This document shows, piece by piece, positions 23,766-36,240 of a DNA stretch of 64,000 bases. Every line of letters begins with the position of its first letter. Within the stretch, counting starts at the first letter, position 1. A program made the position numbers and the translations under genes. The notes under the pieces were generated by a model. That model was not told the origin of the DNA. It did not search any database and was given only the letters and a program-made list of their open reading frames with translations. This DNA comes from Cryptomeria japonica (lineage: Eukaryota > Streptophyta > Pinopsida > Cupressales > Cupressaceae). The stretch spans positions 188,048,270-188,112,269 of the forward strand of contig NC_081415.1 in NCBI RefSeq assembly GCF_030272615.1. The letters run 5' to 3'.

Positions 23766-24512
23766 TTGGTCGATGCACCCCTCATAGGCGATCATCCTCT
23801 CATTTCCAATTTTCCAGATGAAGAGATATTCATGATCACAGTAGCACAACCATGGAAACTATACTTTGATGGTTCATACACTAGACATGGCTCGGGGGTA
23901 GGCATTATGTTTATCACACCTCAAGGTGGTAGCATCCCGAAGTCTTATAGGTTTACATTTCCATGTACAAACAACATAGCAGAATATGAGGCCTTGATCA
24001 CATGACTCAGACTAGCCATACAATGGAAATTGAAAGAGTTACAAATATATGGCGACTCCCAACTGGTCATCCGACAAGTAATAGATGAATATCATACCAA
24101 AGATGACAAACTCATGTTGTACAAGGCAATGGTGGACAGTTTAAAGGTATCATTTACTACTATCACCTTTGAACAGATAACCAGGGATAAAAATCAAGTT
24201 GTTGATGCTATGGCTACCATCGCATCTCTCCTTGATCTTCCACAGAATTCAACACGCTACGAGTTCTTGGTAGAACAAGTTTGGATTTCCACTTATGATA
24301 TCCCCAAATCTGAGATGATATGTCTCCTTATCAGTTTTGAATCCCCATGGTATGGTGAGTTCTACACCTATCTATGCGATCACACACTTCCCCCTAACCA
24401 ATTGAATAACCAACGTAAAACCTTCATTCGCCAAACCGCTCGATATACCATCATTATTGAAACCCTATACCGACGAAGTCTTGATGGTACTCTCCTTCAA
24501 TGTTTGGAATAG
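23766..24512 (+). pseudogene. Second (archaeal-type) RNase H domain of gypsy pol
   Basis: The region encodes WKLYFDGSYTRHGSGVGI, then NNIAEYEALI, then ELQIYGDSQLVIRQV and RDKNQVVDAMATIASLL. The acidic set D (FDGS), E (AEYEAL), D (YGDSQL) and D (VVDAMA) fits an active RNase H fold. A second RNase H between the first one and integrase is characteristic of Tat-lineage gypsy elements. A stop after EALIT (24003) splits the frame, and another TAG ends it at 24510. Confidence 0.75.
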
Positions 24513-25602
24513 GATGAGATAACAAAGGCCTTGGAAGAGGTACATGAAGGAATTTGTGGGACTCATGCAAGTGGTCCTTCACTAGAAAAGAAGATCATAC
24601 ACGCTAGATACTATTGGCCATCCATGGAAAAATACTCCTATTATTTTTTCAGAAAATGTAAGAAATGCCAAGTTCATGGAGACCTGATACATGCACCAGC
24701 ACAGGAATTGCAACCAATCACAACAACATGGCCCTTTTGTCAATGGGGCCTTGATCTTGTGGGTAAGATCCATCCATCTTCATCCAACCACCATAAGTTC
24801 ATTATTACCGCCACCGAATACTTCACAAAGTGGATCAAAGTTGTTCCACTTACCCAAGTCACCAGCAAGTAGATTGCCTCATTCATCCTTAATTACATCA
24901 TCTGTCGGTATGGTGTACCCATGTCCATCATCACAGATAACGGTCTTCCTTTCAAAAATCAGGATGTTCGTGAGCTCTGTGAGAAGTTTCACATCCAACA
25001 CCGCTTTTCCACTCCCTATTACCCACAAGGAAATGGTCAGGCTAAAGCATCAAACAAGAAAATATTAAGAATCCTCCAGAAGACAATCAATGATGTCGGT
25101 CGTGATTGGCATGTTCAATTAAATCCAGCACTATGGGCATATCGAACTAGCATTCGAACCCCTACAGGTGCAACTCCCTACTCACTGGTCTATGGCGCAG
25201 AAGTCATCCTTCCTATTGAAGTTAAGATACCATCTCTATGGGTTTCCTTGCATAATCTCATTGATGATAAAGCATACAAAGTATCACGTCTCCAAGATTT
25301 AGAGCTACTTGATGAGAAATGACAAGCTGCATACAACCACCTCAAAGCCTATAAGTAGCGAATGAGCAGAAGCTATAGTCATCGGGTTAGACCTCGCACA
25401 TTTGAGGTAGGTGATCTTGTTCTTCGAGAGAATCCTTATAACCAACCAAATAGAGAACATCAGGGAAAGTTTGAATCAGACTAGTTGGGTCCATATGTTA
25501 TCACTATTGTATTTGGGTCCGGGGCATATCAGTTGGCTACTTCAGAAGGAGAACCGCTAGCAGATCCAATCAACAACATGCACCTCAAACGGTTTTATAC
25601 AT
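24513..25602 (+). pseudogene. Gypsy integrase, with catalytic Glu changed to Lys
   Basis: The N-terminal HHCC zinc module is present (HEGICGTHASG and CKKCQVHG). The core follows: WGLDLVGKIHPSSSN, IITDNGLPFKNQDV, then PQGNGQAKASNKKI. The third member of the D,D,E triad should be the Glu of GQAEASNK, which the relative at 52 kb retains; here it is Lys. A C-terminal domain follows with FEVGDLVLR and ends HLKRFYT. TAG stops occur in VTSK*IASF, AYK*RMS and ESD*LGP. The enzyme would insert cDNA into the genome, but this copy cannot be active. Confidence 0.82.
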
Positions 25603-27754
25603 AAGTTGTACATAGCATCAGGCTCCCATTCATACCAGAAAAACACCCAAAAAAAAAACATTCGAATACATGTCCTGAAGAAAATACAAAAAATTCAAAA
25701 TAATAAAGAAAAATCATGCATCCAAACGATGAACAACCACTCCGGTGGCACCTTGGGTAAGTACAATGGTGAAAACCTGGCAAATAGGCGCCACTCGTAA
25801 AGGCTATGGCTCCATTGTCTTTTAGACTTTTTGTGATCACATTCATTACATCCACACATCCATCTGTCCAAACCATGGCTTGTTATTGATCTGCAATCAA
25901 GGATAGTACTTCATGCGTCTTGCATCCTGCTTTTTCATAGTCATATCTAAAACTGGGGGCAATGCTCTTAACCTATTTAATGGAAGTGGATTCTGCATTA
26001 CTTGTGATTCATTGAGTTCTTAATTCAAAATTGTCTCACAAAATACCAAAAACATTCAAAATTGTCTCACAAAAATACCAAAAACATTCAAAAACAATCA
26101 CAAAATCTAAAAACATCAAAAAACATCAAAAAAATAAAAAACATGGCAACGCTTCTATACATACACATCTAAGAAAATACCAAACAAACATTGTGAAATA
26201 CTCAAATAATGACCACTTATCACATCAACCAAGCAATCAACATCAACACGCAAACTGTCTTAACAAGGATGCATCCTTCCTTACCAATTCAAAGACATGA
26301 TAACATTTTTCTTTGACAAGAAAATTTTGTTTAAGCTATCAACTACTTGGTTGGTTTGTAGGTTATTTATTCATTTATATTTGGTTCCTACGCTACTCCG
26401 GGATATCCACAAGTGATTAGAGTGGTCGGGATGGTTCCTAAGTATCATTTTGTTTGTTTATATTCTGCGAATTATTCCAATGAAGTTATGGGGCATGTAC
26501 TAATGATGTCTATGTGGGAAGTTCAGGTAAGCTACGTGATCTTATGCAAAATATAGTCATGGATCACTATGGCTTGCTGACTACAGTGTATACCTCGACC
26601 ATATGAGCATGAACCATTATGGAGGGTCCATATTCTTTATTCTTTATTTATACTACTTGTTTGCAGGTAAAATGCTCCATCCTTGGTTCCTACTGCCTCA
26701 TCCAACATTGATACTATCATGCTCAATGATGAAAAATAAAGCACTATGGGTTGTCATTCCATCTCATCTGTATATATTGCATTTTGTTGCATTCCATCCA
26801 TCCATACATTCATATAGCTGCATATCATTCATACATAGTAATGACAATGGATACTCTACTTTCCTCTTCTTCTATAGGAATGAATCATAGGTCCTCCATT
26901 TCTTCTATCTAACATTGAATCCCCCCTCACCCTCCCCATCTCAATAATCAACATCACATACCCTACATCATGTCCCATCAACCCAATCAAGACAATTACT
27001 CTATCTACACAGGCACATTGACTCCCACACACCTAGACTATCAACAGGTACTCTGATCAAGTATCTTCGGGTCTCAACAGGTAATTGATTATGGCAAACC
27101 TAGACTACATCAAGCATTTATCACAATGACCTTAGTCTCAACAAGGCTGCTATGATTCATCAAAACCAACCCACAACACACACACTATCGATTGCTCAAT
27201 CAATCCAACACAATCACAACAGACAATTACATCAATTGTCTAAGTCTCAACAAGTATTTTGTTTCCTATACCTTGACTTCATCGGGTAATTACATCAATC
27301 ATCTAAGTCACCAACAGGTCACTTTGATTCACTTACACAGACTTTATCTTGTCCAAGCAAACAAGTGACATCAACTGTCATGCTTTGACTTGACCGGGGT
27401 AATTAAACCGATTGCACCAGATTGTCCAACCAATTTTGATCAATTGTACAGTATCAATCAAAAGCACAACACCACATTTGCACCTTATCTTTTGCATAAC
27501 CTACGGGTACTCATTGGCTTGCCATTTCTTCGTATTCACTTTGTTTTCTTCCATTTTTTCACCATTATTGCTAATTTCTTCTATTCTACCTCCCCTCCAC
27601 TTCTCGTTCTTTTTCAAGAGATCGCCCGATTTTTCAAAATTTTCGGCCCATCTCTCAAGTGGGCATACCACCCATTAAATTAACATTTTATGGGGCATAT
27701 TTCTTCACACCTATTTTTCTTTCTTTGAAACGATGCGATAAACCGCACTGTCTC
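25603..27754 (+). mobile_element. Gypsy 3' noncoding region
   Basis: No coding sequence is supported. It includes a repeat of about 33 bases containing CAAAATTGTCTCACAAA and CCAAAAACATTC at 26020-26110, a segment shared in reverse with 50560-52010, and a segment at 27040-27170 (ACCTAGACTATCAACAGGTA) shared with 59705 and 63610. The antisense PMD ORF expected here is absent. Confidence 0.65.
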
Positions 27755-27767
27755 AAAGAGGGGCAAA
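27755..27767 (+). other. Polypurine tract of gypsy element
   Basis: AAAGAGGGGCAAA lies directly before the 3' LTR start TGTAGTCAC. Confidence 0.8.
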
Positions 27768-29252
27768 TGTAGTCACATAAATCTGTCCATTTTAATTAAA
27801 TGAATATTTTCTATTTATTTGATTAAAAACCCACTAGCCATTAGTTAATTAAATTAATATTTAATTAATTCATCTTCAAAACATTCTCCTATTAATTAAA
27901 TAAATTATTCAATCTATTTTAATTAATTCAATTAAACCAAATTCACAATCAATTAAATGAATAATTCCTATTTACTCAATTTAATCCCCTTTCCTCTTTT
28001 AAATAAATTAAATAAAACATTTATTAAATCATTAAAATCCCCCCCACTTGCATTCTCCTAAAAATGCAACTTGCACCTATTTGTTGAAATAAATGAATTT
28101 TATTTTAATAAAAATCTTATTTTTCCTCACCCACCAAACCCACTTGCAATCCTAAATCCCCTTCTAGATTCTTCTAACCCCTTCCTAATTAGCCTAATCC
28201 ATCCCCTAATTATTGTCACATTCCTAAGCAACTTGAAGTCACTTCTCAAAGACTTCAAAGTCTTTGAAAAGCATTTAATGCTTTATGTGTTCAACAATTT
28301 AACCTCTAAAGTCTTCCAAACCACTAATGGCTCTTACATGACCATTTATGGTTAAATCCACTTGCACCTATGGTTAGGGACTTTGACCCCTAACTCAACC
28401 CTCATGTAACCCATGTGTCTCCTCAAGCATTTATTGCTTTGACCATGGTTATCCTCACTAATTCTTGCACAAGAGTTTATCCAATGGATAAAATCATTAT
28501 TCTTTGGATAATGAATTTATTCACTCAACTCAACATTAACCTTACCCCCTAGAGTAACCCTCAGGTCATGTCAAGCATTTAATGCTTCTTCCCTCTCCTC
28601 TCAACCCATCTCATGTTGACACTTGTCATCCTGGGATTGGGTTGAAAGTATTCACATGGATCCTAAACTATTCAATCCTGACCCTTGTTGAGATTGTTCA
28701 ATCTCAACCATCCATTGCTACATTTTACCTATAAATAGAGTTCACATTCCGTATTTTCACATCCTCAAGCATCCTCAAGCATTTAGCATTCTTAGTCATA
28801 ATCCTAACACTAGATGCGTTTACATTATAGTCATTTTTAGAGAGCATTTAGCATAAATCAATCATATTCACTCTTTTGGTTTAAAATCAACACTAGCTAA
28901 TTAGATAATCTCCCATATTATCTTTTGTTCACACTTGCATAGCATTAGATTAATCATTTTTCAATCTTGAACCTCCATAAGGCATCCATAGTGCAAAAAG
29001 CTACTGAGAGCTACACTAATTTGGAACTTGGGGAGGAGGAGCTACAAGCATGGTGGAAGGCATTTGGAGATGCATTATTGTATTTTCTTTCATTGTCAAA
29101 TGCTTTATTATGTTTTTAGTGTCTCTCTTGGTATGCCTTCTTAGACTAGTCTTTGGTTGATTAACACTAACAATCCTTTGTTTCTTGTTGTTTCTCTTAT
29201 GTGTTATAACACCACAGGTTTTGTCTAACATCTCCCATTTTTCAGAGCATCA
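27768..29252 (+). mobile_element. 3' LTR of the gypsy element
   Basis: The LTR is 1485 bases long, from TGTAGTCACATAAATCTG to CAGAGCATCA. It is almost colinear with the 5' LTR. One difference is a short deletion near 29034, where the 5' copy has a longer GAGGAGAGGAACAAGGGAGG block. The LTRs are alike enough for a fairly recent insertion, but I have not counted substitutions. Confidence 0.88.
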
Positions 29253-29900
29253 ATGTCTAATTGAGGATGATGCAAAGCGTTGAGACCTCTTTTGGTCTCT
29301 TTCATGTTGACTCAAAAGATACCTTCTATTCCCTTTCTTCCAAGTTAGTTTCCTTCCTTTGGGGAATGACAATTATTCTATGCACATATATACATATGAT
29401 ATACATGAGTTATCATACAACATACTGACCCCAAGGAAAGCAAAACTACCTCGTCCTTTGTGTTTTGTGTTCATTAGCCTTGGGTTTATTCCTTTATTGG
29501 GGGCTAAATCCTTGCAATAACGTGCTCTCTCTTATTTCTCTCTTGGGTGTATCCTAACTTAAAAAATTGCTCCTGATGAGGCGTGCTTGATCACTTTAAC
29601 ATGGGGGCATACACTCTGCTCATATTTTCCTTCTTGATACTCAAAGTTACTTAGTGAACTTGGCTTTACTTTGTAATTTTTGGTATCTTTGCTTTTCATG
29701 ACTCATGGTGAGGGGAACCTTGCAACTTGCAGTCATGGTTCTCTCTCTTGATCTTCCCTTTTACTTTGTCAATTGATGTTTTAATATCCTTAGTCCACTG
29801 GGGGCTTGTTGTATCTTTCCTCCTTGATGTGGTGAAAGTCTTTCAATCTTGTTTCCTTGTACTTTATCAGTATTATTGCCATATGCTTATACTCCCGCTA
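29253..29900 (+). mobile_element. Older gypsy remnant, 3' noncoding region
   Basis: It continues the element interrupted at 19474. There is no gene. GGGGGC-type motifs recur (for example near 29498, 29604 and 29801) before the polypurine tract. Confidence 0.5.
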
Positions 29901-29914
29901 AAGTGGGGGCTAAA
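29901..29914 (+). other. Polypurine tract of older gypsy
   Basis: AAGTGGGGGCTAAA lies directly before the LTR start at 29915. Confidence 0.65.
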
Positions 29915-31135
29915 TGTAGTGTCATAAAATTATGACCTTGCAATTTTCAACCACATTTGGGCCTTCACATTGGCAATCAAATCCTCAAGCTTGATTAGAG
30001 ACCCGAGACTTGCTCAATCCTCGAAAACTGCACTTTCTCGCATCCCGCACTGCCTAAACCCTGCTTTTTGTCCTAGATAAGGGCAGGATAGGGGCATGGC
30101 ACCCCTTTCCCCCCTAAGACAGGGGCGTGGTGCCCCTGCACCTTCCCTATTTTGGGCCCTCTCCACTCAACCCTTGCATGAGGCCTTTCAACCTTGAAGC
30201 AGGAAAACTTTCCCTATGTCGGCCTATGACAAAAAATCAGTCAATTAACCCTAATTGATGAATATATAAGACACTTTTACCATCCCACTTGCATAAGTGA
30301 GAATTCAATTGATCGAGCATCCAAGCATTCAAATATTCAAGTACATTTAAGCATCCAAGCATCCTTTCAAGCATTGAGCATCTCAAGTCTTCTTTCAAGG
30401 CTAGGTGTTGCATTCAAATCAAGGATTCAACCATTGAAGAGGAGATCTCTTTCATCATTCAATTCCACACAAGCAATTCTATCTACATTTCAATTGCATC
30501 CTCCCTTGAAGTGAATTGTATTTCAGTCTTTCATTTACATTTACTTGCAAGTACTATTTTTCATCATTTGGTTAATTCCAAAACCGAGGTTTGACCTAAA
30601 GGCAAACTCCCAATCCCAATAATATTTTCTCTCTTTTCTATGTGTAGGTTGCAGGTGCGCAGTTGTATTTGCAAATTTGGACTTCATTTTCAGAGGCGGA
30701 AAAACCCTTTTTGTCGCACGGATTTTTTGAAGGACCGTGTGCACTTTCAACACGGTCCCGACAACTTTCTCCCAAATTTGCAGGGGACCTTCGTCTCAAT
30801 ATTTTACTACCAATTCTAGGTGCATAGCCTCATCCCGCATTTCTATCTCAAGTTACAACCATTTCTTTGTCATATTTACACTTGGTCTTAGATTGCATAA
30901 TTCAACCTATTACATTCTAAAAGAGGGGTTACTTTCACTTTCTAAATTCATTATCAATTCACTTAGCATTCAATCTCTTTCTATTGAGATTGGATCTAGT
31001 GAATTCTCCACCCTTTTTTAAATGTAATGTGCGTGAAAAGGTTAAGGAGAATCTTTTGTGAAACTTTCACTCCTTCTCTTGAAGAGAGAAAAGCTTTCCT
31101 CATGATTTCTTCTTCACCCTTTTTAAACCATTACA
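29915..31135 (+). mobile_element. Gypsy LTR (TGTAGTGTCATAAAA type)
   Basis: The LTR is 1221 bases long, from TGTAGTGTCATAAAATTATG to CCATTACA, with a polypurine tract on the left. It holds two small GC-rich hairpins at 30090-30137. It belongs to a third LTR family in the window. The microsatellite starts directly after it. Confidence 0.7.
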
Positions 31136-31136
31136 G

Positions 31137-31187
<51 letters not shown>

Positions 31188-31302
31188 GCATATACATATA
31201 TATGTATATATGCATATACATATATATGTATATATGCATATACATATATGTATACATGTATATATGTATATATACATTTATACATATATGTATATATGTA
31301 TG

Positions 31303-31340
<38 letters not shown>

Positions 31341-31427
31341 CATACATATATGTATATATATATAGATGTATGTATATATATGTATATATAGATATATATA
31401 TGTATATGTAATATATATGTATGTATG

Positions 31428-31495
<68 letters not shown>

Positions 31496-31549
31496 GATAC
31501 ATATACATACATACATATATGTATATATATAGATGTATGTATATACATG

Positions 31550-31580
<31 letters not shown>

Positions 31581-31662
31581 AATATATATGTATATGTATA
31601 ATGTATATGTATATGTATAATGTATATGCATATGTATATACATATACATATATATATATATC

Positions 31663-31694
<32 letters not shown>

Positions 31695-31776
31695 GATGTA
31701 TGTATATACATATACATATGTATATGTATATACATATACATATATACACATACACACACATAGATATATGTATATG

Positions 31777-31808
<32 letters not shown>

Positions 31809-32062
31809 TGTGTGTATGTATATATACATATATGTGTATGTGTGTGTGTGAATGTGTATATGTATATGTATATGTTTGTATGTATGTATATGTATGTATG
31901 TATGTATGTATGTAAATGCATATATATATATATGTGTGTGTATACATACACATAGTATGTATATATGTGTGTGTGTGTGTGTAAATGTGTGTTATATATG
32001 TATATGTATGTATATGTATGTATGTGTATGTATGTGTATGTGTATGTGTATGTGTATACTAG

Positions 32063-32094
<32 letters not shown>

Positions 32095-32111
32095 GTACAT
32101 ACACACATATA

Positions 32112-32168
<57 letters not shown>
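31136..32168. repeat. Compound microsatellite (TA, CATA/TATG, TG, CA units)
   Basis: About one kilobase of TA, ATAC/GTAT, TG and CA units in varying order. All long Tyr/Ile/His-rich ORFs on both strands are artefacts of the repeat. It is interrupted on the right by a solo LTR and resumes at 33876. Confidence 0.95.
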
Positions 32169-32171
<3 letters not shown>

Positions 32172-33875
32172 AGTCACGTAAATTTGTCCATTTAATTAAA
32201 TGAATATTTAGTATTTATTTGATTATTTAACCATCAATCAATAATTAATTCATTCATTCATCTTAACCCTCTTCTCCTATTAATCAAATAAATTATTCAA
32301 TTTATTTGATTTAATTCACTTAATCAAATTCAGACCATTAATTAATTAAATCTTCTCTCACATTTAAATAAATTAATTTATTTAAATCCCCCAAAATCCC
32401 ATCTCTCACATTTAAATAAATTAACATTTATTTAAATCACCTTTATCCTCCACCCACTTGCATTTTTCTACAAATGCAAGTTGCACAACTATTTTAAATA
32501 AATAAATTATTTATTTAAAATCCTATTTATCCTCACCCACTTGAAACCTTTAATGGATTCCCTTAAAGTCTTCAAACCTAATGGCTTCCTTCTAGAGTCT
32601 TCTTAAGCTTTTAATGGTTTCCCTTAAAGTCTTCAAACTTAATGGCTTATTTCTAGAATCTTCTTAAGCCTTTAATGGTTTCCCTCAAATTCTTCAAGCA
32701 TTTAATGCTTTATCTTCCTTTTTCTCATGTAAATAAATTAAGATTTATTTAAATCCAAAATTCACATTCACATTTAAATAAATTAATATTTATTTAAATA
32801 TCTATCCAAATGCAAATTACACCATTTAATTGAAATAAATGATTTTATTTTAATTGAAAATCCCAAAATTCCTCGCACTTGCATTCTCCTACAAAATCCA
32901 CTTGCATGCCTAAATCCCTTCTAGATTCTTCTAACTCCTTCTAATTAGCCTAATCCTATCCTAATCATTGTCACATTTCTAAATAAAAGGAAGTCACTTC
33001 TCAAAAACCTCCAAGGTCTTCAATAACTATTAAAGGTTGTATGTCTTCAAATGGTTAACCTCTTAAGTCTTCCAAAGCATTAAAGGCTCTTACATAACCA
33101 TTTATGGTTAACTCACCTTTTACCTTTGGTTAGAGACTTTCCTCTAACTTAACCATCCTTTTGACTCATGGGTCTCTTCAAAGCATTTTTTTTTTTTGAC
33201 TAAAGTAGCCATTTAACCCTTGCAGATTCATTTATCCCTTGGATAAAAGGAATATCAATTAACCTAACCCTAACCCAACCCCCTAGGGTAACCATCATGT
33301 CCCCTCAAGCATTTAATGCTCCTTATCTCTCCTCTCAAGCCTCCTCATGGTGACACTTATCAACATGGGATTATGTTGAAAGTCTCACATGGATTGAATA
33401 TCTTTCAATCTTAACCCTTGTTAAGATTGCTCAATCTTAACCCTTCATTTCCCCATTTCTTCTATAAATAGAACCCTTATCCTCAAGCAAAGAAGAAAGC
33501 ATTAGAGTATTGTTGCTATATTGGTATTAGCATAGATCTTTTTCATAGCATTACTACTTGCATAGCATTTGTTTATCACATCCAACCATCTTGAATCTCC
33601 ATATGGCATCCATGGGTAGTGGTAAAAGCTGAGAGCTACACTCATTTGGGACTTAAAGAGGGGAGAAACAAGGGAGAAGCATCAAAAGGCATCATGGAAG
33701 CATCTTAGGGAGGCTCTTCTCCTTTTTTTTGTTTTGTTAAACTTCTTTCATGCTTTTTGAAATCTCTTTTGATATGTTTGGAATGGTTTTTAGTTCTTTG
33801 TTTTGGTTTTATGGTTGAAACTAACTTATTAACATTGAACATTGTTGTTGCCTTGTCTCCATTTCCACAACATCA
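32169..33875 (+). mobile_element. Solo gypsy LTR inserted in the microsatellite
   Basis: The LTR is 1707 bases long, from TGTAGTCACGTAAATTTG to CACAACATCA, colinear with the solo LTR at 13590-15402. The flanking pentamers are TATAT (left) and AATAT (right), as expected for insertion in a TA repeat. There is no primer-binding site or polypurine tract next to it. Confidence 0.85.
32547..32705 (+). repeat. 61-bp tandem repeat inside LTR, about 2.5 copies
   Basis: Units start at 32547, 32608 and 32669. It is homologous to the 4.5-copy array at 13960-14235. Confidence 0.8.
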
Positions 33876-33941
33876 AATATATATATATATACACGTACAT
33901 GTGTGTGTGTGTGTATATATATATGTATGTGTATATATATA

Positions 33942-33994
<53 letters not shown>
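33876..33994. repeat. Microsatellite, right part (TA, TG, CA)
   Basis: TA units, a TG run and about 24 CA units. It is the continuation of the repeat at 31136-32168 beyond the solo LTR. Confidence 0.9.
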
Positions 33995-33998
<4 letters not shown>

Positions 33999-34014
33999 TC
34001 TTAGGATCTCAGCT

Positions 34015-35215
34015 CCGAATGGTGCCCAGGGTACCTTGCTCCCCTTAGTTTGGTCCAAATTGAAATCACATAACAATCAGCTTGATTTAGTGGTAAATCC
34101 TTTCTCGTGACATCTTTCCTCATGGTTTGCATCCCAAAATGCTTGGGAGAGGTATATAAAAAAGACATCCTCCCTCATTTTGGGAGATCAATCAATTATA
34201 AGGATGAAGCGCTCCTCAATTCTATTTCAAGAGCAAGAGATCAAGCATCAAACATTGAAAACTATGAGTTTGTGACATATTTATGCATTTGTGATGGCCT
34301 CCATGACCTTGTAAGTCAATTACACATCAACATCAAAGCATTTCAAATCACATAACAATCAACTTGATTTAGTGGTAAATCCTTTTTCGTGACATCTTGC
34401 TTCGTGTTTTGCATCCCAAAATGCTTGGGGAGAGGTATATAAGAAAGACATCCTCCCTCATTTTGGGAGATAAATCAATTATAAGGACAAAGCTCTGCTC
34501 AATTCTATTTCAAGAGCAAGAGATCAAGCACCAAGACATTGAAAACTATGAGTTTGTGACATATCTATGCATTTGTGATGGCCTCCATGACCTTGTAGGT
34601 CAATTACACATCAACATCAAAGCATTTCAACACAAAGAAGGCCTATAAAGGTATAAACATTTCAATCTCGTTTCTAGTCTTTGCTACCTAAAAGCATGTT
34701 TTCAATTTCAATTCCATTTTGATTCAAATTTAAGGTTAGTTCTTCAACCGAGGTTTGACTTAGGCAAAACCCTATCTCCCCAACAATTTCTTCATTTTTC
34801 CATGTGCAGGAATAGGTGACGAAGTTGTGGAAAGAAGTGCATAATCATCAAACAAACATCTATAGCTTGCAATTCATCAGAGCAAAAACTAATGGGACCG
34901 AGGTGTCTTAGGCAACTGAGTCCCAGGAGTGGGTCGAGTTGGATGACTGAGTTCCTGCATTTTTTTCTCAAATTTGGATTGTAGGTTATTTACAATCTAT
35001 ACTTCTGCATACTTTTACAAAATTGGGTTTTGAATTTGTTTTCTTCCTATACATTCAGAATACTATCATTTTAGCTTACTTGCTCCTAGTTTGTTCATTA
35101 TTTCTTACAATTATATTTCACATTACCTTGTGCCCAAGGATCTTGAAGCAAGTGGATCATCTTCCTTCCAATGTAAGAGTGGAATAGGCCTAAGATTACC
35201 AGTTTGCATGCTTTA
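34015..35215 (+). mobile_element. LTR remnant with duplicated promoter segment
   Basis: An LTR-like segment shares style with the LTR at 29915 (an ACCGAGGTTTGACTTAGGC block near 34748 matches ACCGAGGTTTGACCTAAAGG near 30583). A tRNA-primer-like AGTGAACCCTA at 35219 resembles the primer site at 20978. The exact ends were not found. Confidence 0.4.
34061..34635 (+). repeat. Tandem duplication of about 286 bp with TATA motif
   Basis: Two direct copies (34061-34349 and 34350-34635) start at AATCACATAACAATCA and end at CATCAAAGCATTTCAA. Each carries GAGGTATATAA followed by GACATCCTCCCTCATTTTGG. They are nearly identical, so the duplication is recent relative to the surrounding decay. Confidence 0.85.
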
Positions 35216-35239
35216 AGCTAGTGAACCCTATTCCAACAT

Positions 35240-35560
35240 ATTACAGTTAGATAGATATGTTGAGGAAAAAAGTACCAAGGCCTACAAATGATGAGGAAAA
35301 ATCCAAACTGATGATTAAACATACTAAAGCTCTCAAATGTCTTTATAGATTTTGTTTCACAAGATCTATATTGTTTCAAATTGAAAATTGTGTAAAGTTT
35401 CTCACGAAGATTGGAAAATTTTGAAAACATTGTGTGCCACAAGTGATGAAGTCAAAGGCTATAAAATTGATTATGAATTGATGAGCCTTGATCCAAAGAA
35501 CTTTCACAACATCTAGGATTGTATCACTAAAGCTAATGATCTAAAAGCATAATGTAAAGC
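35240..35560 (+). pseudogene. Gag-like remnant (weak)
   Basis: The plus strand reads PTNDEEKSKLMIKHTKAL and CLYRFCFTRSILFQIENC, which resembles the early part of plant gag in hydrophobic and charge pattern. Frames break after about 60 residues. It follows an LTR and a primer-site-like motif, which supports a retroelement origin; the assignment is weak. Confidence 0.25.
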
Positions 35561-35689
35561 TGGGATTGAGAATAAATCATGCATTGAACAAACTAGGTCC
35601 TACCTATGTTGCTTTTGTTTCTTTCATACACATAAGATAACTATGAGATTTAATATACTACACCTTCGTTTTCAACTTTCTTTGACATG

Positions 35690-36240
35690 TTAATACTTAA
35701 TCTTATTTTTACAAATATCAAAGGGGTTGGACTAAACCTAGATGAGCTAAATAAGCATTTAGCCAAACCCTCACATGTAATAGATAGGTGGACTATTGTT
35801 TAAAAAACTTCAACACATTCATTCTAGAAATTGAACTATAATCATGGTAAAGCATTTACATTCAAACACTTTAATTATTGCTCTAAATGGAACGTACTAT
35901 TCCATAATAATTCTAGAGGCATTTGCATGAAAAAGGAGTGGTTTTTTTATATTATTAAGTTTTAATGGGTTCATCATCTAGGTTGTATGACAGCCCAACA
36001 TGGATGTTCTTCATCAATAATATTAATTCCCAAAATTATAGAAAAGGTGGTGTAGAAGATGATGTATCATTCAAATTTGTAGCACAAGTTTATCTAAACT
36101 TTCAAGATAATTTTGAAGAATATGTGACCTTGAATTAGTCCTAAGCTAGTGAATTCTTCCTTAGATTAGACATATATCTAGCGTAGAATTTAGAGTGGTC
36201 ACATTGATAAAAAGACATCATTTTCTAAGGTTTTATAGAA
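35690..36240 (+). repeat. Dispersed repeat, copy 1
   Basis: It shares blocks with 48170-48700 in the same order: CCAAACCCTCA then TTAATAGA-like, CATTCAT then TTGA, and AAGCTAGTGAAT then TTCCTT then GATTAGAC then TAGAATTT, with GAGTGG just after it. It is strongly diverged and the repeat type is not known. Confidence 0.5.

Larger units (their letters stand above)
19475..29252 (+). mobile_element. Ty3/gypsy (Tat lineage) element, structurally complete but defective
   Basis: The element is 9778 bases long. LTRs of the TGTAGTCACATAAATCTG family, about 1.5 kb each and very similar, bound a primer-binding site, the pol domains in the order RT, RNase H, second RNase H and integrase, a noncoding region and a polypurine tract. 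The flanking pentamers are ATGTT (19470-19474) and ATGTC (29253-29257), a target duplication with one change. The integrase-last order marks Ty3/gypsy, and the second RNase H marks the Tat lineage. Gag, protease, the G-patch segment and the antisense PMD ORF, all seen in parts in relatives at 50-60 kb, are missing. Several stops and frameshifts make it non-autonomous. Confidence 0.85.

Noticed and set aside
26020-26110. CRISPR-like short repeats
   Set aside because: These are A-rich direct repeats of about 33 bases without unique spacers, in a plant retroelement 3' region.
31100-32195. Long Tyr/Ile/His ORFs on both strands, up to 346 residues
   Set aside because: They are translations of TA/CATA/CA microsatellite. 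Both strands and all frames are open, and composition is fixed by the repeat.
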